Of a DNA stretch of 64,000 nt, positions 46,800-58,730 are shown one piece after another. Below the pieces are notes generated by a model. The model had not been told where the DNA came from. It saw only the letters and a list, made by a program, of their open reading frames with translations, and made no database searches. How positions within the stretch are numbered: the stretch's first letter is position 1; every line of letters starts with the position of its first letter. The DNA is from Acanthaster planci (lineage: Eukaryota > Echinodermata > Asteroidea > Valvatida > Acanthasteridae), in assembly GCF_001949145.1 (NCBI RefSeq), contig NW_019091423.1, positions 282,585 through 346,584 of the forward strand. Reading direction: 5' to 3'. Both the position numbers and the translations under genes were made by a program.

Positions 46800-48213
46800 T
46801 GTTGCCCGTGGACTGGAGTGTTTGTGGGAAAAGGCAGAGAGCCACTAACAGGACTACCCTGTACATGATCGATCTCTGAGTCATGCTGTGGCAAATCTCG
46901 GTTGATTTGCTACTGCATAATGTTCGATAGGTTTTGTGCACAAAATATTAGGAGCCAAGGACGATGTTCAGTACAGCTGAATGTTCGGTATAGCGGTGTT
47001 CGGTAAAGCGACGTTCCACTGTATTACTGAGAAATTTAATCAAATCGGAGCCTTCTAAATGACCGTTTCTCAAAGCGGTGCGTTCACGTCAGTTTTCAAA
47101 TGGCGATAACTTCATGATATATGCATGACGAGATCTACTAACTGGGCCGCCAGAACTCCCTTTTTTCTAATTTTTGACTCGATCTACTGCGGCTGACCAA
47201 CTTTGGACGGCCAAAAAGTCATTGGGTAAGTCAGCAGAATTCGAAAAAAATGTAAGATGAGAGAATAAGCTTTAATTTGACATGTGTCTACATCGGAAAA
47301 GCTTGTGTGTGCTTTTCCCCGGTTTGCAAAGTGGGTGCACATTACATTTGTTGCAGGTTGATAAATGGTATGCAACCCCGACGTGCTGCATACCACCAAA
47401 ATACACCTGAAAAAAATAAAATAAACAGAAATTAAACTTGACCAAGTCCCTTAATGCATGGACTTGCGCAAATACCCGAAAGCGCTTTTTCATACCTTTT
47501 CGCTCGTGAACAACCTGCAAGCAATGCATGGAAGCAAATCCCGGGGGATGGGGAGTATTTATTCCCCCACTTTCTAGGGGGCGGGGTTTGCTGTTGAATC
47601 ACACCCCCATTTTTTGTGGTGAGCAAAAAATTAAAGTGGACTGTGATGAATATTTTAGACTTCTCAACGACTAAAATGCATTCAATATCACTCCAGAAGG
47701 GAAAAAAAAGCCATGAATATCTGGATGTCAAACAAATGAACTTTGACCCGTGGGCTGCAAAATTAATTTCTTTGAAATTTGCCGAATGAAAGACACAAGT
47801 GTATTTATTGTGCTTGCAATATATAAAAATGGGATCTCAGTGCGTTTGGGAGGGGAATTATTTCTTATGTACGACCTGAAAATTAAGGTCATCCTATCTG
47901 ACATTCCTAATCAGAGACGTTCGAAGCCGAAATGGAAAATGGCAGTTCGATGACCTGTAACTCACAAAGCGCGTGTCCCAGAGCACTTAACATCGCGTTT
48001 TGGATTTTGGACAAAACAGTTTTAGCCGGTTTCATGAAAATCTGTCGATTTACATCCAAAAAGTGTTTGATTTGACTCGGAATGACCGACGTATTTACAA
48101 TTTAAAACAGATTGCGCCAAAATGTGCAGATCACTTATGCAAGTTTAACTTGGTATACTTATGTGACTCACAAGGTCAAAAGTTAGTTTATTGACGGTAA
48201 GTAACAACAGAAT
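46800..48213. other. No gene seen; 5' flank of METTL27-like copy 2
   Basis: Unique sequence with short open frames only. There is no clear TATA box or CpG-rich core before the ATG at 48214. Confidence 0.45.
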
Positions 48214-48342
48214 ATGGCGGCTAACTGCGACAAACGAAGCCCGGCGGAGATTCTAGAGAGTTATCGGGCAGAGGCTCAAATCTTTGCATCTAATGAATCT
48301 GTGGCCGACTTTTACAACTCGTGGGCACGAAGGTACGATCAG
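48214..48342 (+). CDS. METTL27-like copy 2, exon 1
   Basis: Starts MAANCDKRSP and ends NSWARRYDQ at a GTAGGT donor, 43 codons, phase 0. Confidence 0.85.
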
Positions 48343-51300
48343 GTAGGTTAGAGGTAGAAAATGCCGATTTTACTGGCTTACCTCGGGCAACTTCCGGGTC
48401 ATAGTTGTGCGTTTGAATGTTTCTACTGAAAAATATGTTTTTCCCCTTCTCTAGCCAGGCTAACATAATCAGTAGATATGTCTGTTTCAGGATACTTTGG
48501 GCGGAGGTTATAAAGCTCCGGTTGAATTTGCTGCTATAGCAGCTGAGTTGATTGATGACAAATCTTCCAGGATTCTTGATGCCGCCTCAGGAACAGGACT
48601 GATTGGACAAGAGGTAAGGTGTAAAATTAGACCCCAAAACGTCTGATGTGGAAATCCAAAGTGTAGCCTTGGTAGGGACGTATTGACATGTTATTTTTTG
48701 TACAACTGTAAGCCATGCACGATTTGGGGAAAAATTACAAACACAAATTTTACAACAGTAGGCTAGGCTCAGGAGAGAATTGTCATTCATAGCTGATTTA
48801 TGACTAGTAAGATAATATACTCGTGAGGGCGCCTCGTAATTGAGCAGCAGAATAATTCCACGAGCAAGTGGCCATAATTCGAAAACAGGAATTAATTAAA
48901 TATTCAGAACGATACCGGTAGGTATCTGCACAATTAATGTGGCATCAAATTAAAGGGACAAAAGTCTATTTCTTTTAAATTTCATTGTAAGCCAAGTTTC
49001 GCCTTTGAGGACATGTTCAGTTCGAAGTAGTCTTGCTACTATAATAATGTGCAGCAGGTAGCCGCCGCCTCCTTACATAAAGTATGGCATCAGGTCGAGG
49101 GGGTGCATTATGCCACTCGTCTGTTTTTGTTAATACAGTCAGTGTAATAAAATTGAGCCAAAGCTGAGATCATCAGGCCAAAAGAAAGGAAGAAGAAGAA
49201 GAAAAAAACACCAGGAAGTGTTTCAAAATTTCCTTTCATATCGGGAAATCGGCTAAGTGAAGCAATACACGCCCAATTTTTGCGGATAGAATCACCAGTG
49301 CACTTCCTATAAGATAGACATTGCTAGTTTGAATGTGAGAAATTGTTTGTGGGTTGCCCCTCTTCCTTGTACTTTAGAAGCAACGAATTCATCATAATCC
49401 TCTATTTCAGCCATGTTTAATTCGTCTAATTTATAGCGGGCGACAATTTTGCATAAAGAGTTTACAAAATAAAAAATTGGGGATGCACTTGCGTTTCACA
49501 TTAAAAACGGAACACAAAGTGATTTTCGTTTTTGTCTTCAATAATGTAAACCGAAAAAGTCGTTTCATTTTTTTAATTTTTCGTTTCAAATTACAAAGCA
49601 AGAAACGACTTGTTTTTCAATTTTTGCTTTTCTTTATCACAATAAACAAAACAAGACAGGTGCTTTAATATCAAATTTTTGTTTTCAAATCGAGAAACTA
49701 ACGAAACGCACACGGACTAAAAAGACCTTTCGGTTGAACTGTGTGCAAGTGAGATGGAACGCAGTAAAATATGTTTTTGTGCAAAGTCGTCTTTATTTAA
49801 AAGACCGATTTCTTTTCGGTCCATTTGGCACCTCGATTTATCATTCAAAAAGCACATACGTACCAAGCACTATAGGAATGTACCTAAACCAATCTAATCT
49901 GCTCTATTTTCGCTACTTACCTCAAAAGGTTGATGTACTGCATTGTCCTCCACGTGGCCATCATTCCTGTCAATGCACATGTGACATTTTTATGTAATTT
50001 TTTTTTACCTCAGTATACTTTCTATGTGCATGGACACCCTGTATGTGTGAAGTTTTCATTCCAATAACAATGCATATGCTCAAGTGCAAGAAACTAATTC
50101 TGTATCAAAAGTGTCGTGTAATTCTGTTACTTTCTTCTGTACGCAGTTGAAGAGAGTCGGCTTCACTTGCATTGACGCTTTGGATCCTTCCCAGGCCTCC
50201 CTGGATCAGAGCAAGGAACATCAGTCCTACAGCGAGTATATATGTGACAGGCTGGACGGGCACAAGACAAAAATTCCAGACAGTAATTTTTTTTTTCCAA
50301 TTTAATGATGAATGCTGTTGTTGTCTGACCAATCTGCTACAATAGATTTGACACTGATTTCTGGCATCTCAGGATATATTGTCACATTTCGTCAAGGGAT
50401 AACGATCGTGATTCATTTGATCCCAACTCCGTAACCGTTTATAAAAATGTGCTCGTCCATGAGTGAATTACTGTTATAAGCCGCCTCAAATTCTAATTTT
50501 CTTTTGTCGACACCGGATGTTGCGTGAATTAAGCGTACGGGGCATTTGAGATGCTGCTAAAAATGAGAAGAGTTTTCCTCCATTTCGCCTCCAGATCACT
50601 ACAATGCAGTTTTGATAGCTGCCGCATTTGGTGTCCCTGGTCACGTGGACGAATCCAGTTTTCCAGAACTTATTCGCATTACAAATCCAGGTAGACATTA
50701 GAGTTATTGCCACTGGGATAATGTCAGGATGTGGTGTTGCAAGGTTAAGATCTTAATTCGCAGAGGCCAGATTATTAAATGCCTAAATGATTTTAAAACT
50801 GGTTTCCAGTGGGCCCCTGCATAAATGATTAATTCATGAAAATAAGTAAAGTATAATTTACATGCACACATACATAAAACAAGCTGAGAAGATTAATGTG
50901 GGAATTAACAGGAAATTTACAGATAGTTCCGATTTTTGGACATTATTTTCGAAATGCTTGGAGTCTGATGCCATCAAAATTAATGCTACAGTCTCATGAC
51001 ACAAGGTCGTCACGTTATAAGTGGGTTTTCAGGGCGAACCTATAATCAAATTCCGGTAACTTAACTAGCTGTCTGAGGGGCTGGCTGAATTTGGCGGCTT
51101 TTCACATACGTTGGGTAGCAAGAACGATGAAATAGACCAAATAGACCAACTTTCATTTTTTGTTATAAAAAGGAGACCGTTTTGCTCCTTTTGGGGAGGG
51201 GGGGCATGACCCCGGTTAGCCCGTTACAGTCACCTTGGTAGTATTCTGATTGTGTAATCGGTGGTGTTTTTTATCAGGTGGTTACATCATGTTTACTGTG

Positions 51301-51468
51301 AGCGAAAAGGTGCTTGAGCAGATAGAGGAGAGGATGGAAGTAGCCATTGGTGCTCACAGCCAGCAGGGACGATGGGAGATTGTGGGATATCGCTGGATTC
51401 AGTACATCCTCAACGAGAAGTTGGATGAAAAATCAAAAGTGCCAATTCTCAGAGTCCTGGCAAAGTGA
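48214..51468 (+). CDS. METTL27 (WBSCR27)-like methyltransferase, copy 2 (five exons)
   Basis: Exons 48214-48342, 48491-48613, 50147-50282, 50595-50690 and 51278-51468 join with the same phases (0, 0, 1, 1) and nearly the same lengths as copy 1, giving 224 residues. Seen in order: MAANCDKRSPAEILESYR, FYNSWARRYDQ, SAM motif I ILDAASGTGLIG, GFTCIDALDPSQ with the ribose-contacting Asp, YNAVLIAAAFGVPGHVDES and NPGGYIMFTVSEK. All motifs expected of an active class I SAM-dependent methyltransferase are intact in both copies, so neither is an obvious pseudogene. The substrate of the family is not established. Divergence is uneven: exon 1 about 42% identical to copy 1, exon 2 about 78%, exon 3 about 84%, exon 4 about 66%, exon 5 about 95%. 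Confidence 0.9.
48491..48613 (+). CDS. METTL27-like copy 2, exon 2 (SAM motif)
   Basis: After TGTCTGTTTCAG it encodes DTLGGGYKAP to LDAASGTGLIGQE, then GTAAGG. 41 codons, as in copy 1. Confidence 0.9.
49490..49710. repeat. Possible inverted-repeat element in intron 2 of copy 2
   Basis: TGCGTTTC at the left and GAAACGCA at the right, with a nested AAGTCGTTTC / GAAACGACTT pair (49557-49566 and 49602-49611), form an interrupted palindrome in an A/T-rich stretch. It is not the same sequence as the foldback element in intron 2 of copy 1. Confidence 0.4.
50147..50282 (+). CDS. METTL27-like copy 2, exon 3
   Basis: Encodes LKRVGFTCIDALDPSQ to HKTKIPD plus one base before GTAATT, phase 1. Confidence 0.88.
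50595..50690 (+). CDS. METTL27-like copy 2, exon 4
   Basis: Encodes HYNAVLIAAAFGVPGHVDES to IRITNP, ending at a GTAGAC donor. Same length and phase as copy 1. Confidence 0.88.
51278..51468 (+). CDS. METTL27-like copy 2, exon 5
   Basis: Encodes GGYIMFTVSEKVLEQIEERM to ILRVLAK, with TGA at 51466-51468. One codon shorter than copy 1. Confidence 0.9.
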
Positions 51469-54400
51469 AAATATTGTTGATTTCAACAAAATTGATGGGT
51501 CCTGGCATTGATAAATCGCCTTTAAATTGTGCCACTATTAGGCCTTTCCTTTTCGTTTACTGACGTCGAACGCCATTTTGTATCAGCCACCATCTTTGCG
51601 TACTTTTTTTAACGGAAATTGCTGTAACACACACCTCTTCACACAAAATGGCAGACGATAGACGGTAAATGAATTAAATATATTGTCAAATGATAAGAAA
51701 AAAATGCCAGACGCACAGAAACGTCTGTTGAAGCGTGGGTGGATTCGGAATGTGACTTCTTGTCCTGATTTTAGGCTAGACCTTGGAAGGGAAATGGCGA
51801 TTGTGACGGCTACATGTTCAAGGTTTCATGACTGTTATTTTGGAATTTTTCATGTATCTGTGATACATTTATACTCATTTCTCTAGCATTGCTGAATTGT
51901 TTTCTATTTTACATCCTGTTCTTTTCTAAATCCTGTCTCTGTTACCTCAGTCGTGTATTCGATTCGATTTTGGTTCATGCTTATTCGCTTTGTGTTTTGG
52001 TCAAATTTATGTTTTCTCTCTTTTCTATTTCGGACTCAATATATTTAATCTTGTTTCTAATATTTAATGCAATTGTGGAGTTTTAAATGGGTTATGTAAT
52101 CTTTTTTTACAACTCGCAACTGATGTCTGGGTACTAAACAAATAAGTAAAAGAAAATGTAAAGAAATCAAATTATCCCGTCTGTAGTTTCCCAGAAACCA
52201 CGCTTAGAAACTAATATGTCACCGTTCCACTTAGGTTCATTTTGCTCGTGATTTGTGTGTGTGTATGTGACCCGACATTGATTCAGTGTAGGCACGACTC
52301 CTGAAAGGTTACCGCACCTGCTTGTTATCTTTCGTCTGGTGGCTTCACGATATGTCGAGATTCCGAAGTGAGCCAGACTGCAGACGAAGACACAGATCAG
52401 GATTACTGATCAGTCGAACCAGTCGGCGAGCTCCATGAATACGAGCGATTCACAATAGTGCCCCCCCAAGAGTTTGCAACGCGTTGACCAATCACAATGC
52501 GCGAAATCTGTCTACCCAATTTGGAAAGGGTCGACAGATTTCGCGTAATGTAATCAGTCAAGTCGTTGCAAACCCTTGGAGGCACACTATTGTGAATCGC
52601 CTGTATTATAGCAGCTTTTCCGGAAAGTTAGGATTGTTTGCGTTTGCTTTGATGAATTTCTCTGTTACGGTGACATATCATGATAGCTGAAATCAATTTG
52701 TTTTAGTACAGACTTTCAAAATGCACCCCTGTGCCTCAGTTAACCTATTCCAAAAGGTATTTTTACTGGCTTTTTGCTTGTATGCTATAATGAGGACTTT
52801 TATATTCATGAGCAAAACTGTGATGTTATCCCAGGAAAAAGCCTCTAGGTTACATTGGTTTTGTACATAAGACAGTGTCACCTCTTCTTTAAACTGAACA
52901 GTTTGATCATTATGTTAGTGATGACTCCGGGTAAAGATACTTCAGACACATGGGAAAAAATGACTTGCAACCAGTTTGTACAGTTCGGGCCTGTATATTT
53001 ACAGTTCCAGATTATGAACACTATTTACAATGATGTTGAAGTTAGACGAATGATTGGTATAGTGGGCCCTTGAATTTGAAATAATTGTCCTATTATTTAC
53101 TACATCTAAGTCAAAGGACAATTCACTTGCAAAAATTCTCAGCTCACACACTCGATGTTACCGCCTTGGAGATCAAAACCGTTCTCACACACAGACACTC
53201 TTTCCAAGATCAGAATCTACTCTACCCAAAACGCATGAATATAAACAAAGTGAATCACAAACGAAAACACCGGTTGTGAATACAAACAAAACACAAATTT
53301 AGTTTAACAATAACCATTGCCAGGCGGAAGTTACGTAAGCCCGTGGCAACTACAGACGCACCACTCGATCGCGTCCTTTAAGCAACCTTTGGTGATCGGG
53401 GATTTTTACGCGGGCTGAAAAATCGTTTGGCGGGAAAAATTCTCTAAAACGTTATTGGTCAAGCCGAATTGGCGCGGGTTCTATTTACCATAGGTGTTCT
53501 GCTGCGAAAGGATGCACAATAAATCAACCGCAAAATGCAATGAACAAGTATTACTCTTACAGACAATGTTGCATTTTTGTAGATATTGCAGGACGAAATT
53601 TTGTTTTCTTTGCTGAATCCATGTTGTTTATGTCCACATCAATAAGCGAGCATCAATCCCTTTCTCAGAAATGTTTTCAGTAAGTAAATTCTGGGTTCAT
53701 AATTTCAACAGAAAAACAATACGAATTGAACTCTGTCTTTCCTAGAAGACATCACGGCAACAGCTCCCTCAGTTGTCCAGGAAAGCACTGAAAGTTTTGA
53801 AAAGTGCACTTTTCAATGTATTTAACCAGACATGAAACTTAAAGATTTATCATACACTGAAGAAGAGTACAAAGTTGCAGAGAAATTGTGTCCATTAACC
53901 GTTGGTGTTCGACTTTGGAAATGGGGATTGAATAACCTTTTATTGAGAGATGATGGATATTAAAAATTGCAAATTCGAATGTGTAAAAGCAATTAATTAC
54001 TCAACGAAAAATGCAAGAGAATTAATTTTCAAATATTAACAGTGAAGCTATATCATTGAAAAACCAACAAATAGAATCAATGTCGTTCCATAACAAATTA
54101 ATGGTTTGTTTTTCTCGTGATGATTGCATAAATAAAAAAAAGAAAGCCTTTCGAATTTAGTCTTTAATATCGATGAATTTTTTTATAGCCCCATGGAATG
54201 ACGCAATGAATGGAAACAGGATTGCGCACGGTTCGGTGGTCGGATCGTTTACGTACGGAAGCGTATAAAGGCCACTTGCAAAAAAGATTTCGAGTTATTA
54301 CTGCGGTGAGATATAGCTATTGTCGCGCGGCGGCGTAAAATTGATATCCCGCCACAGCGAATATTCAATAGTTTCATGAGTCCTAGGCTATTGAGCACGC

Positions 54401-55860
54401 CGTTTTCAAATGCATCTCCAGGGTGAAATGTAGTGAAATGGTTTTTAGATCGCTATTTGGAACAAAAGGGAACGTTTCAAACAAAGCTTGTTTTCCAACA
54501 CAAAAGGAAACAAAAGAAATCTTATTTTGTGGTGTGAATTTCCACATTCAGATGAGAGGTAGACTGTTTTTAATTCTTTCCCACATTTTCCAAGTGCCGA
54601 ACAAAAGCAAGCGGTGTTGCGATCCGAAAAACTCCAAACTATTTAATTATTCTAAAGCTCACTTGAATTTTCTCCGATACAACAAAGAAATCCGATATGA
54701 AAACTGAGATAAGGAACAAATGAGAATGTTATACTTAGATGTTCTTACGGGCGAGAGCTTGGCAGGCACGATAGTGAAAAATACTGGATGTCACAGATGG
54801 CCAAAAAAAAGTTAAGCCCTTGACGGTGGAAAAAATAAGATGCAACAGGGACGGAGACCACGTCCAATAAGAATGACCGGGCTCGAGATGACCGTCGCAA
54901 ATACGGGACTTGATGCTCCCATTCAGTTCATGAATTGTCTCTTCCGGAACAAAATTCAGCTCTGCACTTCCCTTGGTCTGGACGAACTTACACATATCCG
55001 ATCGCTCCACAGACGACTCGCCACCACAGGTTGAAATGGTGCAGAAGTCAACTAGTCAAAGACTTCTCACCAGCGTGCCGTCCTAAAACTCTCTAGCTGT
55101 GTGTGTGTCTCTCTCTCTCCTGCCAGAGCCCATATTTTATATCCAACAATTCTTCCAGAAATTTCTTCTCAATACGCAAGTTTCTTAAAGAGACTTTAAG
55201 CATTACTTATTCTTACAAGAAACCCCCAGGCTGTACACTAGATAACTGGAAATATCGTCTACTTAACAACAAATTTCATGGACGAACTACGAGAATATTC
55301 ATGACTCTGTTACCGAGGTCATTCAATGTGGCCTGGGGTCAAACGCCGGTCATAGAGAATCGTTTGCGGTACCATCTGCCATACGTACAGTGACTGCGTG
55401 TGTACTGCATAACAGCGGACTTAAAAGTTACATTTACACTTCCGTCATCCGAAATTTCTTCCTTTATAGTACTCAGAATGGAGATTAAAACAGTACTTTT
55501 ATGAACGCAAATTAAATACCTCACAGCTTTGGACGCTCAAAGGATTTTAGGTTACTTAGTACCTTAATCCCCATAGTTTAAGTGTCCACGTGTCGTGCGG
55601 AAGTGGCCGGAAGTGTCAACCCGTGTTTAAATCTTCAAATAAACTCCATCCAATATTAGTTCTCGACAAATAAATACGCTATTTATTTGCCCCTCTCAGC
55701 GCCCTGCGCTGTATGGATGGTTTGTGACGAGTGAACGCATGGATTGTGAGGTCAAAGAACTTTTCAATCCATTTAATAAAAAAGTGTGTGTTGGTTTCCC
55801 TTTCACCCTCACTTCAAATTTTTTTTTTGCTTGCTGAAATCTACTAAATCATGTGAAATT
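51469..55860. other. Mostly gene-free, A/T-rich intergenic DNA
   Basis: Apart from the MITE at 52429-52617 I see no secure gene. A possible exon at about 53497-53680 (CSAAKGCTINQPQNAMNKYY) ends at a GTAAGT-like donor but has no clear partner. The stretch at 53300-53480 is richer in CpG and could be promoter-like. Confidence 0.4.
52429..52617. mobile_element. Near-palindromic MITE (~70-bp arms)
   Basis: GCGATTCACAATAGTG, AGTTTGCAACG and GCGAAATCTGTC on the left reappear inverted on the right in the same order. The arms cover almost the whole element, with a loop of about 20 bases between them. It is non-coding and could fold into a long hairpin. Confidence 0.8.
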
Positions 55861-55883
55861 TTAATGCAGGTGTATTACGATCA

Positions 55884-56965
55884 CGTACAAAGGGCAGGGA
55901 CGTAATCAACGCGAGCTGATGACTCGCGCTTACTGGGAATTCCTCGTTTAAGGGAGACAATTGCAACTCCCTATCCCAAGCGCGAATGAGGTTCAACGGA
56001 TTGCCCAGACCTTCCGGCCAAGGGCGGCTACCTGCTGATAACTTCAGTGTAGAGTGCGCTCGGCGCCGAACATCTAAGGACATCACAGACCTGTTATTGC
56101 TCAATCTCGCGTGGCTGAACGCCACTTGTCCCTCTAAGAAGTCAGCGTCCGGCGCGGCGGCCGGCGTGACTATTGAGCAAGCCAGAGTCTCATTCGTTAT
56201 CGGAATTACCCAGACAAATCGCTCCACCAGCTAAGCACGGCCATGCACCACCACCCACAGAATCAAGAAAGAGCTCTGAATCTGTCAATCCTCACTGTGT
56301 CCGGGCCTAGTGAGTTTCCCCGTGTTGAGTCAAATTAAGCCGCAGGCTCCACTCCTGGTGGTGTCCTTCCGTCAATTCCTTTAAGTTTCAGCTTAACCAT
56401 ATCTCCCCCGGAACCCAAGGACTTTGGTTTCCCGCAGACTGCCCGCCGCGTCATTGGAGTAACGCCGGCGGATCGCCAGTCGGCATCGTTTATGATCACT
56501 ACCTCACCGTTTCCGGAGTGGGTAATTTGCATGCCTGCTGCCTTCCTTGGATGTGGTAGCCATTTCTCAAGCTCCCTCTCAGGAATCGAACCCTGATTCC
56601 CCGTTACCCGTTACGACCATAGTAGGCGCATAACATACCATCGAAAGTTAATATGGCAGACATTCGAAGGATCCGTCGCCGGTGCCCGGACTGTGCAATC
56701 GGCCAGGTTATCCAGAGTTCACCAACGGAGCCGGGACGGGCCCGGGTTGGTCTTGTTCCTAATAAGAGCACGCCTCCCGCAAGGTCGGTGCTTGCTGGCA
56801 TGTATTAGCTCTAGAATTACCGCAGTTATCCATGTAGGGGGATGCGCTCCAAGGAACCATAACTGATTTAATGAGCCGTCGGCAGTTTCGCTTGGTAAAG
56901 CTTTTACTTAGACATGCATGGCTTAATCTTTGAGACAATCTGACTACTGGCAGGATCAACCAGGT
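55884..56965 (-). rRNA. 18S rRNA fragment with internal deletion (pseudogene)
   Basis: The minus strand runs from the 18S 5' end (TACCTGGTTGATCCTGCCAG at about 56965) through TTCTAGAGCTAATACATGCC and GGGTTCGATTCCTGAGAGGG. It jumps at about 56494 from the GTAGTGA block to CATAAACGATGCCGACTGGC. That skips an estimated 500-600 bases of the molecule, including the central region. It then continues through AAACTTAAAGGAATTGACGG to TGCCCTTTGTACG and stops. Roughly the last 200 or more bases, with the decoding-site end, are missing. Conserved blocks are intact in places but several positions deviate, so this is a dead copy. Confidence 0.9.
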
Positions 56966-57190
56966 AGCCCCTCGGGGCCGGGGCCCTCCGGACTGCTCGG
57001 CCGCGCCGCGGCTGCCGGGCCGCGGTGCCGGAGTCTTGCGCCTCTCTGCTCTCGCTCGCCATCCGGCCTCCGCTCCCTCCGGCCCGCCGACGGTCCCTCG
57101 CCCTCTCCGGCCCGGCCGGGGCCCGCCACTTCCTCTCCTTCCCCGGCGCGCGGGCGGCCGCTGGAATGCCGCCCGCCGGCCCGGTGCGCC
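56966..57190 (-). other. GC-rich spacer upstream of the 18S fragment (5' ETS-like)
   Basis: Very GC-rich, low-complexity sequence immediately 5' of the 18S start on the minus strand. It begins with the same AGCCC(C/G)TC(G/A)GGGC(C/T)GGGG block that flanks the second 18S fragment at 57894. That supports external transcribed spacer, although its far boundary with the 28S piece is unclear. Confidence 0.5.
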
Positions 57191-57442
57191 GGCCAGCTCT
57201 CGCCTCGATCCCGGAGGGGGCGCCCAGACTAGCCAGGAGGCTGAGCTCCCTCCGTCTGGGCCGGCGCGGGGCCCGCTCCCCGCCTCACCGGCTAAGTAAA
57301 GAAACGACGAGAGTAGTGGTATTTCACCGTCGGGCCAGGGCCCTCTCACCTATCCTACACCCCCCGTGTCTCTTCACAAGGTCAGACTAGAGTCAAGCTC
57401 AACGGGGTCTTCTTTCCCCGCTGATTCTGCCAAGCCCGTTCT

Positions 57443-57479
<37 letters not shown>

Positions 57480-57790
57480 TGGGAATCTCGTTAATCCATT
57501 CGTGCGCGTCACTAATTAGATGAAGAGGCATTTGGCTACCTCAAGAGAGTCATCGTTACTCCCGCCGTTTACCCGCGCTTCCCTGAATTTCTTCACTTTG
57601 ACATTCAGAGCACTAGGCAGAAATCACATCGCGTCAGCGCCCGGGCTGCGGACGTTGCGATGCTGTTTTAATTAGACAGTCGGATTCCCCTGGTTCGTAC
57701 CAGTTCTGAGCCGGCTGTTGGGCTCCGGCCGAAGCGACCGCAGCGAGGCGGCCGCACAGCCAGGAATGTCCACGAGGCGGGCCCCACGCC
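57190..57790 (-). rRNA. 28S rRNA 3'-region fragment
   Basis: The minus strand contains CAGAATCAGCGGGGAAAGAA, GATTAACGAGATTCCCACTG and GTGAAATACCACTACTCTCG, and then TTTCTTTACTTAGCCGGTGA. All of these are hallmarks of the last third of 28S. The variable, GC-rich part after it merges into spacer near 57190. Both ends of 28S are missing. Confidence 0.85.
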
Positions 57791-57798
57791 GGCCCGGG

Positions 57799-57893
57799 AA
57801 CCATAACTGATTTAATGAGCCATCGGCAGTTTCACTTGGTAAAGCTTTTAGTTAGACATGCATGGCTTAATCTTTTAAATGATCGACCAGGTA
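57799..57893 (-). rRNA. Second 18S 5'-end fragment
   Basis: On the minus strand, AAGATTAAGCCATGCATGTC and TCATTAAATCAGTTATGGTT repeat about 80 bases of the 18S 5' end. A shortened start reads GCTACCTGGTCGATCA. It is fused directly to the 28S fragment, an order that does not occur in a normal rDNA unit. Confidence 0.8.
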
Positions 57894-58730
57894 GCCCGTC
57901 AGGGCTGGGGTCCAGCCGAACTGGGGCCCGGGAGTGGCCTTCCGGACACCTCGGGGGAAGGCCAGGGCATGGGGGGTCGACTGGCCGCGTCGGAAACGCC
58001 GTTGACGGAGCGCACGGTGGGGCGGCGAGCCGCCACTTTCGTTGAGCCGCTGTGGAGCGGGGCTTGTCCAGACCTTAGAGGGACTCGCTCCTGAGCCTTG
58101 GGCTCCACCGTGTAGGAATGGCCTTATTATACGGACAATATATGGCTGTACTGATTTCTGGCAGCTGGAGCTGAGCTCGAGACTACCCTCCCCCTATAAA
58201 TAGGCAAACCAGGGAGTGGGGGTTAAGGTCCAAAATGCTCACCGGAGATGCGCCCTTTCGCGGACAACGGAGTCCGAGGAAAAAATCTTCAGCGCACACC
58301 CACGTAACGCTCCCCGTCTGGCACCTGCGGCGGGATCGACGCCGCCCGCTGCGAGATGCCGCCCTCGGGCTGGAGGCCCCAGTTCATCCGTGCCGAACAG
58401 CTGATCGCACGATGGCATTGGGACCGACGTGGCGACTCAGCACCATGGCGGTACGGGGTACACCATTAACCGTGGATTTCAAGTCAGTTTGGCGATGCTG
58501 CGTCAGACATGCGGCCCAGCAGCCAATCCTCGGCCACCGGGGAAGTGCTCGTTCACTCCGCCGTCAGTTCCGGCACGCCCTCCTCCAGCTGCGCCCGCTC
58601 CACCGCCGAGTCCGGGACACCTCCAGGCCAGGGGGGCCTTCCCGTCGTGCCCGCCGCTGGTCCTCCCCGGTCTCCTCCTCCGCTCGGCGCTCGATTGTGT
58701 CGGAAATGCACGGCTTTAAAGGGTCTCTTT
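57894..58730 (-). other. GC-rich rDNA spacer (ETS/IGS-like)
   Basis: GC-rich sequence upstream, on the minus strand, of the second 18S fragment, sharing its first bases with the 56966 spacer. A sharp change to A/T-rich DNA near 58730 marks the end of the rDNA-like block. The open frames inside look like chance products of base composition. A CCCCTATAAATAGG motif near 58190 could be a TATA-like box, but its use is unknown. Confidence 0.5.

Noticed and set aside
53497..53680. Open stretch CSAAKGCTINQPQNAMNKYY considered as a THAP or zinc-finger exon
   Set aside because: Only a weak Cys pair and a possible donor. It lacks the invariant Trp, the second Cys/His pair and a partner exon.
54735..55010. 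91-residue minus-strand frame
   Set aside because: Overlaps an equally open + frame, has no recognisable motif, and its composition looks random.
56759..57349. 196-residue minus-strand frame rich in Arg, Gly and Pro
   Set aside because: It covers the 18S 5' end, spacer and 28S fragment. It is open only because of the GC-rich composition.
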